This document shows positions 52,540-61,200 of a DNA stretch of 64,000 bases, piece after piece. Both the position numbers and the translations under genes were made by a program. The notes under the pieces are model-generated. The model had not been told where the DNA came from. It was given only the letters and a program-made list of their open reading frames with translations, and made no database searches. Numbering within the stretch: the stretch's first letter is position 1; every line of letters begins with the position of its first letter. This DNA is from Porphyra umbilicalis. Its lineage: Eukaryota; Rhodophyta; Bangiophyceae; Bangiales; Bangiaceae. The stretch spans positions 1 to 64,000 of the forward strand of contig KV919006.1 of assembly GCA_002049455.2 (NCBI GenBank), in the 5' to 3' direction.

Positions 52540-54453
52540 TCTGAATGCTTCGCGTCTGAGGTGCCAGCCGTCTACAGGTATCTGTAGGAGCGGAGAAGTA
52601 CATTTCACGTTGACGCGGGAACATCTATGACATCCTTTTGTTAAGGGTTTTTCAAGGGCTGGGAAACGACCATCGGCCTGCGTGTCATGGGCACCCGACA
52701 CGTACTGACGCTTCGCGCAGGCCGGCCGTCACCTGTCCATCATACTCGTGCCCAAATGCCTCTCGGTCGAAATTCTACCACACGTGTTCCCACGCGACGT
52801 CCCATCACCCGCTTTCCAGGGGCCCGCTGGCCACGTGACTAGTACCTGCTACTGACACATGGCGGCGTCTTGCAGTGGCCGCGGGGACCACCCGTCCCGA
52901 TATCTCTGCGACAGCAGACCGGGGCCCGACGTGGACCGGGTCGCCAGTGTGAGCCGCCGCCCCCAGCCATGGACCGGTGGGCCACTGTCGGACGCGCCAG
53001 GGCATCACGAAATCACATGTAGCTTCATTCCACGGCATCGCTCCTGCCTCGTCATTCTCGGTCATCCCCACCAATCGTACACCCCGCACGTGGCATCCTC
53101 TTGGAAGCGTTGGCGATTGTCGTTTGAGTGATTTCAAAGCTCCAAAACACCACATTGGCCTTCCAAGTTGCGTTTTGGGCGTCGAACGGCCCCCAGACAT
53201 GCCTATATCACCCCCGATATGCGAACGGTCGACTCGCGTTCGACGCGATTCATGAATGTAATGTACTTACTCGATTGCGATAGCTGCTGGATATTCAATC
53301 TAGCGCCAAACGAGGACGCGTTCGACGGCCTTTCTGCTTCCACCAACGCTTGTTCGGCCACGTCGCACCATATATGCCACGTCTCTGCAACGTGTCGTAA
53401 ATATGGCGTCGAACGCACGTTGGTGGCTCCGCCCTGACAGCAACCACCGAGGAAACTTTCAAGGAACGCAGCCGAGGACGGGATTTGCAGATAGTCGAGT
53501 GGGCATGGGTTAGCGACAGAACAGCACATATCGACCGATGGACCAGTGCGGAGCCATACTGCATCCCAGGATGGAGTACGACCCCGCACAACCTAGGGAT
53601 GCAGCACAGCCCCGCACATGATTCAATACGTGTAGATTGGTGCGCATTTGTCCTATGCGCCTTGACCAGTTGATGAAAGATCTTGTGCCAGGAGAACTCC
53701 ACCGGGATAAATTTTCGTCCGCAATTGTGTCACGAAACTCACTCGACGTGATTTGATCATGGTACTTCTGCGCTCTGCAGTTCAACAAATACAGTATCTT
53801 AAAGTACAGTACGCTTGAGTGGTGGGTTCTAGCGTTTTTTGTTGAATGGCGCAGAACCGGGTACCGTATTTCTACCTCACAGCCGAAACCTGTGCGTACA
53901 CGTATATACGCTTAAAAAATACGCACGTATAACGCTTGGGGAAAATACGCTTGAAGACCCTGGTGTACACACCAAAGCGGCCTATGGACTGCGCTTCTCG
54001 ACGTGCTTTTTGGTGTGCTCACGCGGAACCCATGATCAAATGTTTCTACAAAGTTGGAAGCCATTTGGAGCAAGCACGACAACAATAGGCTTCAAAACAC
54101 CAGGTGTCTAATAGAATGGGATTGACTGGAGTATTCCTGGGCCTGGAGAAAGAATGTATCCCGTGCAGGGTTGTAAGTTCATATTGAATCTACAGATGGT
54201 TTGATGAAGCAGGTTGATTTCAAGAAACGAACCAAACCAAACGACAAACGACTTAGTTGTAGTTATGACTAATTGCCCGGGCAGACAGGAGCTTTCGTTG
54301 ACCACTTCAAATTGATCAGCCAGGTGGTTCGGCACTGTGCGGCCGCGCTGACTGCCTCGTTGCCATAGTCGCGCGGAGAGTTCTGCTCCCAGACCCTCCT
54401 TCATGTCAACTGTTGCCAATCGGCTGTGTAGCACCCTAGGCGCTGAGTACGTA
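52540..54453. other. no gene recognised
   Basis: Ordinary composition, short frames on both strands without domain character. About 53805-53960 repeats the word TACGCTT or close variants five times. Confidence 0.4.
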
Positions 54454-55239
54454 CAGTACGTACCCAATATTATTTGCCCACCCTGGAAAGGCGATTGCGG
54501 TCGTCAATGGGATTGGATAATCGGCCTCTCTGGCCCTGATCTGCCACCTTCTGGGGACTTGAGCGTGGAGCGTTCACCCGGTGACCTACGAAGAAGCGCC
54601 CTCAGCTTGTAACCAGCGGATAGAAACTCACCAGAACCATCATGGCGGGATGTCGAAGGACCCCCATGACCCCTCTGCAGGTAGGCGCGATCAAGGAGAT
54701 GGTCGCCAACAAACAGCTCATCGGCGACATGGCAACGTCCATCAGCCACAATCAAAGAACGGATGCTTACGTCGCTACCGCCACTCGGGGGTATGGCGAG
54801 CTGGCTGACAATGTAAACAGGGGCAGGACAAAGGTGGTGAGTGAATGCGAGCTGCCCGGGCTCCGTCTGCTGGAGCAGGACGCCCCCTTCGCCAGTCTGG
54901 CAGAAAATAATGAATAGCACGATGCCAAGAGCACCAACACTACTGGAGGGCCCTCTCCCCCCCACTTGTCTTTCCAAACGATGCAGAAGGCCGTCAAGGG
55001 CCTTGGATTGTCATCTCGTTCTCCTGCCAAGAAATTTCTCCTCGTCTGCCAACAAGGACGCACGCCTCGTGGACGAGGAACCGCGGGTCGGGGACCGTCC
55101 ACTGGGTGTTGGTCTTCCTCTCCGACAAAGGCTCCTTTGTAGTGCGGCAGCAGCAAGCGCGGTTTGTGTGAGGCCGGTCTCGGCAACCGTGCACATTGGC
55201 CACGGATAGGGGTGGACAAGTAATATTGGGTACGTACTG
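54454..55239 (+). mobile_element. Tc1/mariner-type deletion derivative, 786 bp
   Basis: Terminal inverted repeats start CAGTACGTACCCAATATTA (identical for the first 19 bases, similar for about 36) and are flanked by TA on both sides (54452-54453, 55240-55241), the target of Tc1/mariner elements. Inside is a frame encoding a helix-turn-helix like the N-terminus of a Tc1/mariner transposase; no catalytic DDE/D domain fits in the remaining space. Confidence 0.85.
54642..54917 (+). pseudogene. mariner transposase N-terminal helix-turn-helix
   Basis: 91 codons. MTPLQVGAIKEMVANKQL and IGDMATSISHNQRT follow the pattern of the first DNA-binding helix-turn-helix of Tc1/mariner transposases (R-x-x-I-x-x-L, G-x-x-x-x-I-A, S-x-x-T). 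The rest (VSECELPGLRLLEQ) is unlike the family, and the second helix-turn-helix and catalytic domain are absent, so the protein could at most bind the element ends. Confidence 0.6.
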
Positions 55240-55242
55240 TAC

Positions 55243-55786
55243 ATCGATTCATCTGCTGTCAACGTGTGCGTGATTCTTAGCCTTTTTGGCTGGAGGATGG
55301 ATGGGTCGTGGTCGCACCCAGGATTGCGTGGAGTGCAGCAAGCTGCTTCTCGGACAACGGGGCATCCACTCGCCCTCAACGCCCCGTCTACACGTATCAG
55401 TGTTTGGTCCTTTCTGTTTGGTCCCCCCATCTCCGTTACTGCGCGCAGGCGCAGGCGGTTGGCAACGTCGTCGCCCCGGCGTCGGCTCGTACCATACGTT
55501 TGGATTGTGTCACGGTGGTGGGGCAGGCAAGCAGGGCTCTGTCGCCGGGAGTGCAGCAGGCCTGCTATGCGCACGCTACATCGGCTTGGCGACTTAACTC
55601 GCTGGAGCCCGAGTCAGACAACCCGACATCCCCAAGCACAATCTCAACTACATTAAACGTGGCATACTAAGTATTATGCGGAACAAGTATGCCCTTTGAC
55701 ATGTTGCGTTCAACCTGAACGCTCCAGCGTTCAAGTGAATCAGGTTGAATTCCGTTCATGTTTGGCAAACCAAACCAAATGCTGAC
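55243..55786. other. no gene recognised
   Basis: Short frames only on both strands. Confidence 0.4.
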
Positions 55787-55890
55787 AACTAGGCTTGTTG
55801 AGTGCGCCCCGATTTTCGGGGCGCTGGTGCATAATGCACCCCTGAGCGCCCTTTGAGCGCTCAGTGCGCCCTGAGCGCCCCTCAAGCGCC
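55787..55890 (+). repeat. GAGCGCCC array, copy A
   Basis: Starts CTGACAACTAGGCTTGTTGAGTGCGCC-like (split here by one mismatch with copy B) and contains repeated GAGCGCCC/GGGCGCT words and a hairpin GCGCCCCGATTTTCGGGGCGC at 55804-55824. Confidence 0.75.
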
Positions 55891-56172
55891 CTTTGTAGCT
55901 CCCATAAATGATCAGGTAGCCCCCTCTTGTTCTTACGTTTTGACTGTGTTTCTTGGAAACTAGCGACCATCTGTGAATTTCTCTATGCATGTGAAAGAAG
56001 GACTGTTGACGGTCATCCGCAAGCCCCAATGTGTCTGCGTGCCGCCCACAGCGGCAGCTCCCAAGGACAAACAAGAGAACAGCTGAATTTGTTTCAGGTG
56101 GTGATGTAGACAACCAGACCGTTCGGCCATGAGGACAAGAAACACACGCACACCATACACATTCACGCTCAC

Positions 56173-56960
56173 CTATTCACGTCTGCGGCCTTGGCCAAGT
56201 AGATATCCTTGCCAAAGATGTTTTGCAGTCGTGGGAGGTGGTTGAGAAGGATGCTGCTGCTCTGGCGCCAAGACGAGGGCCATCGCTGCTACCATGGCCA
56301 CCTCCTGACGGACCCTTTCCGCCTCACCTCTGAGGCACCTGTAGCCAGGGCTGCGCGCCCGTAGAGGCTGCAGACAGAGTCGTCGGGCACTCGGTCGACC
56401 ATGTACAGCCGTTCTCCCAAAAATCCCACACTCCAACAGCTGCAAAAGAGTGCCAAATCGGCCTCTACGACCCCGCAGAGGGCGATTCCAGGCACGTGTG
56501 TGCAATACCCTGGCCTTCAGGGCGGTGGCGCGCTGGGCGACGCATCGACACTGGGCACGCCGGCCGGCTCCATAGCAGCGAGCGCGCACGGGGGCACGTA
56601 CAGCCACGTTGCCGTGGCAGGGGTAACGTGGGGCGGGGAAAGAGGTGCCGCCGCCGCCACCGCAGCGGCGGCGCCCCGCCGGCGTCGCGCGACGCCCACG
56701 GGAGGGGCCGTCACTCCGCCGCGCAGCGTACCTGCGCGCGGCGAGCGGGGCGGCCGACACGGCGCACGGGCGGGCGGGTGGGACCGTCTGCCGCGCGACG
56801 GGGCGCCTCTAACCGCGCCACTAGACGGCGTGAGAAACTGCCGACGAGCCGCCGCAACAGAAGCCGGCGCGCAGGCACGATCACCCGCGGGTCACCGCGG
56901 GCGCGTTGAACCCTGGAAGTCGCTGCGCGCGGTCGCCCCGCGCAGCTCGAAGCGGTGAGG
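56173..56960. other. possible gene fragment and GC-rich stretch
   Basis: The minus frame at 56495-56289 (FLGERLYMVDRVPDDSVCSLYGRAALATGA) has protein-like residues and ends at a possible 5' splice site (GTGAGG). The part at 56398-56480 is also found, inverted, at 57755-57826, so it lies in a repeat and is not called as a gene. 56560-56960 is GC-rich with low-complexity frames. Confidence 0.35.
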
Positions 56961-57130
56961 GGGGGCAGGGGGGCAGGCGCCGTCCGAGCCCTATGACCCC
57001 TGTGGCTGGACAGTCCTTCTCAGCCACGGAACTCCATTCTCTTTTAGCGTCATCGCGACACTTCCAACACTGACAGCTGGGTTGGCACCAATAAAATGCA
57101 TGCATTAAATTAAATCGAGTTAATACATAT

Positions 57131-57595
57131 TTAATCTATAGATTAATCAGTTGCCGTTCTCCCGTTTTTAATTTGATTTTTAACTTAATGCTAGAAGGCT
57201 GTCGCCTCGGGTCTCGGCCGCTGCCTGTGGTGCGACACGCGTCTTGGTGGCTGAAGGTGCAGAGGCGGGGTGGTCACAACGATGGAGAGCGGCAGCGGGG
57301 GCGGCCTCGGCTACAGTGGCGGCTCCTCACTCACCCTCACCTCGCACTGGACGGACAACGGCGACCACCTCGGCCTCTCCGCTCTTCTCTATTCCACCTC
57401 AGGATGACCGACGCGCTACTCAGTGTCAAGTGGAAAAAGTCCACCACCGACCGAGGCAAGCCAGCACCCTCGGACCAGCGACGCGGCGACGACTTGGATG
57501 GTCAGACACAGCCCGCAGTCGAAGTCACAGGCAGCAATAAAATCATTGATAAATTGAAAAATCGAGATTTAATAGATTAATCTATAGATTAATCG
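57131..57595. repeat. AT-rich inverted pair around a short interval
   Basis: The perfect palindrome TTAATCTATAGATTAA occurs at 57131-57146 and 57578-57593 (20 bp at the second site), each set in AT-rich sequence with TTTAAT/ATTAAA words, about 430 bp apart. The interval holds a 135-codon plus frame of mixed composition. It looks like a small element with AT-rich ends, but a target duplication was not found. Confidence 0.5.
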
Positions 57596-57641
57596 ATCCG
57601 AGATGTAAAAAATCACGATTTTTTCCATCCCTGACTGACAG

Positions 57642-57769
57642 GCCCTCAGATCCCTGAGGACACGAATGCAGACTGCCACCTCTGAAATGCAGAGCAAGTC
57701 CCTTGATCTAAGTATATGTGTGCATCACTACACTTTGAGAGCACCCTCTCCTGAAGGCCAGGGAATTTG
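57642..57769. repeat. 128-bp dispersed repeat, copy B
   Basis: Partner of 5265-5392. Directly followed by sequence (57770-57826) homologous, in inverted orientation, to 56398-56480. Confidence 0.85.
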
Positions 57770-57847
57770 GAACTATTTTGCAACAGTTGGAGTGCGGGAT
57801 TCTTAGGCGAACGGCTGTAGTTAAAATGTTACGACAATCATTATTCA

Positions 57848-57975
57848 GAGCGCCCATCAAAGCGCCCAGGAAACCGTGGGCGCTGGGCGCTCGAGCGCCC
57901 TCTGAGCGCCCATTGAGCGCCTAAAATGCGCCCAAAAAGAGCGCCCTGAGCGCACTCAACAACCCTACTGACAAC
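57848..57975 (-). repeat. GAGCGCCC array, copy B (inverted)
   Basis: The minus strand ends as copy A begins (GTTGTCAGTAGGGTTGTTG against CTGACAACTAGGCTTGTTG in copy A, allowing a small shift). About nine GGGCGCT/AGCGCCC words in 110 bp. Confidence 0.75.
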
Positions 57976-58259
57976 CCTGATCCCGTGTTCTTTTCTTGTA
58001 GGGCACACCGACACGTCGGCGTGAGTGCCGCGCAAGGCCCCGCCCGAGCGCACGCTGCCGGCGATGGCAGCCCCGCCCGCCCGACGGTGGCCGCCCCGGC
58101 GGCGGGCGGTGTGTGTCGACGGTATCGAGAGTTGCCACAAGGGGGGTGGCCGGCTTGCGCCTGGTCACAGACACCCGCCGCCTGTGACAAACCCAAGGCG
58201 CCCCGGTTGACTGCATCCGTCTTAATCCCGTATGGTGGTTCAGAGGGCCGCAGGTGGTT
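57976..58259. other. 3' flank of the NLR-type gene
   Basis: No gene. No clear AATAAA downstream of the stop codon. Confidence 0.4.
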
Positions 58260-61200
58260 TTACAAGAATATCTGGCCGCCATATACCACACCCGTCTCGG
58301 TGCCACATGCCAACTGCCCGCCTGGGAGGCAACACACCGACGCTGCATCGGGCGGGCCGGGCAGCCACCGCAACGTCAGCTGTTGACAGTCGACGAGCGC
58401 GCAGGAACCCTTGTGGTCGATCAGCACGGCGGTATCGTCAAATGCTGCGGCGGACCCGCCGGCCGCCGCCTCGTCGTTGACCGCCACCGCTCCGCCTCTG
58501 CCGAGCACCCCAATAGGCCGCTCCGTCCCCGCCGATGGGCGGGGCCACCAGGATGCGCACTGGAACCACCTCACAGGCTCCTTGAAAGTGTGCAAGCAAC
58601 TGCCGTGCTCCCAGTCCCACACTTGTACCGTCCCATCGCGAAAAATCGACACGAGGTAAGTGGCGCATCCACTTACGCGGCCACCCACGGCCGCAACGGA
58701 GTCGTAGGCATGTCCTTGAACGCCGCCCAAGATGCGAGTCGACTCCTGGCCCAGGCACTTGACGTGCACGACGTGCAGGCCCAACCTGTAAGCAGATCCA
58801 ACAACGGCCGCAAAGCGCACCGGTGAGTCGCTATTGCCAGCGTCGAGGACTACCAGTTGCTTCAAACAGTCGGGAAAGTGAATGACGTCGAGGCAGGCGC
58901 CGCTGCCCACGTCCCACACCCTTACCGTCTTGTCCTTCGACGCCGACAGCACGCGTCCGGCGGGACGGCCATCGGCGCCGCTCACCAACGCCACGTCCAC
59001 GACACTGGCGGTATGCCCGCACCACTCTGCCACGCGCGTACCGGCCATGTTCAAGACTGACAGCTTGTCGCGCGATGTCACCACCACGCGGGAGGGCACG
59101 CCACATCCATTGCGGTCATCGACCACAATGCGACGGTGCAATTGGCAACGCCAAGGCATGACCGCCACATGCGACCAGGTGTCAGTGTCCCACACTTGCA
59201 CGGTGTAGTCATCCGACACACACAGCAGCTGCACGGCGGCACCATCATGCCCGCCGTCGCCCATCGCCGTCATAGACCGGATACAAATCTTGCCCCGGGA
59301 GGACGCCACTCGCGTTGACCGGCCCGCCAGGTTCCACACCCGCACCTTGTCGCACCCCGCCGACGATATCGCAAGCGCCGGCTTGCTAAAGCTGCGGCCA
59401 CTGGCCACCGCCAGGCAGTTAACCTGGTGGATGTGGCCCTCCAGCACCGAGACACACGTCTTGGCGGCCACGTCCCAGACCCGCACGGTCTTGTCCCGCG
59501 ACCCCGTTACCACCCGCGGGGAAGCAAACTCGTCGTCGTCCACCACCGATAAGCAGGTGATCGAGGTGGTGTGGCCCTTCAAAAGTGCCACGCACGACCA
59601 GTCCTTGATATCCCAGACCCGCAACGCGTTGCCCTGGGCATAGCATGATGACTTGGACGCCGAGACGACCCAAGTCGGCTCAGGGCAAGTTCCGCTGCGT
59701 ACCACAGCTACGTGGTCGACCGGCAGGTTGTCGCACTCCAGCACTACCACGCACGACCAGCGCTCAGCGTCACTCCACACCCGTAACGTCCCGTCCACGG
59801 ATCCCGACACTACGCGCACATGTGTGTCACTCCCGTCACCGCCGACCGCCGCCAAGGACGTCACCTCGTTCGTGTGGCCCTCTAACACGGCCACACACTT
59901 GCCGTCATCCAGGTCCCACACTCGCACTGTCTTGTCCCTCGACCCCGAAGCAACGAGCACCCGACTGTCGCACTGGCTATTGCTGACAACCGCGAGGCAC
60001 GTGACCGTCTCGGTGTGACCCTCCAGCACGGTTACGCTCCCCGCCGACCAGCGCTCAGTGTCCCACACCCGCACCGTCCCGTCGAGACTACCCGACACAA
60101 GACGGGCTGGCGCGTCGCTTCCACAAGCGTCCAACATCGTCACGCAGCATACGGCCTTGACGTGGCCCTCCAACACAGCCACACAAGACCAGCGCTCAGT
60201 ATCCCACACACGCAGAGCGCAGCCTGCCCCAGATATGACGAGTTGAGGAGAGCCGGACGCGCCGCCGCCAACCACCGCCAAACACTCCACCTCCCCGACG
60301 TGGCCCTCCATCGCAGTCACACCCGCTCCACTCTCTTCGTCCCAGACGTTGAGAATGGTAGGCACCGTATCGAGACTGTGTGCGGTGATAACAAAGAGGG
60401 CGCCGCTCTCTTTGAAGCCAGCACACATATGATACACGCATTCAGAGACTGGCAGCACGCGTCGTTCCTGGGGCACGAGCAGGCGGGACGTGCCAAGCAA
60501 CTCGACAAACGGAAAGACGAGGTAGGCACGCGCCGACGCGCATAGGTAGGTGAGGGCCGGCAGATCAGCATCCGCTGCGCCGTCCGCCAACAGGGAACCA
60601 AACCTTGCGGCCACCTCCCACGCCACCTGCTGCAGCCGCGCGCTCAGGGGACGACCCTCCGTCACCACGGCGCCTTCCACCACCGTGACAACATCGCCGA
60701 GCCCGGCCACACCGACCGCGTGGCGGCAGTCGGAACGGTACAAGCCGCAGTGGCCACCCGTCACCTCCACCCGCGAGGCGATGAAACGCATGTCCAACAG
60801 CAGCAGGTCGAGCTCGTCAGCGGCGCCCGCGGCCACAAGCAGGCGAGGAAGCGCGCGCTCCACGTACCCGTCTGGGGGTAACAACCACAGCGGCCGCAGC
60901 GCCACGCGCGTGCGCCCGAGAGAGACTTTCTCACCGGCCGCCGCGATGCCGTTGCGTCGACAGTAGCGCTCCACTAGCAAGGTGTGGCACGCCGTATGTC
61001 CCGCAGAGTCAATCGCAAAGATGCCCGCCAAAAAGTCGATCACCAGGTCATGCAGGCTGAGGGACAGCGTCTCGCCCGGGCCAAGGCTGCGCAACGACAC
61101 CAACGACCGCGCGTGAGAGTCCCGCGCAATCACCTCCACGGCCGCCCTACTCTCCGCATTCCACAGCGCCGCCAGCGCGGGCCACGGGAGTTGCTCCTTG

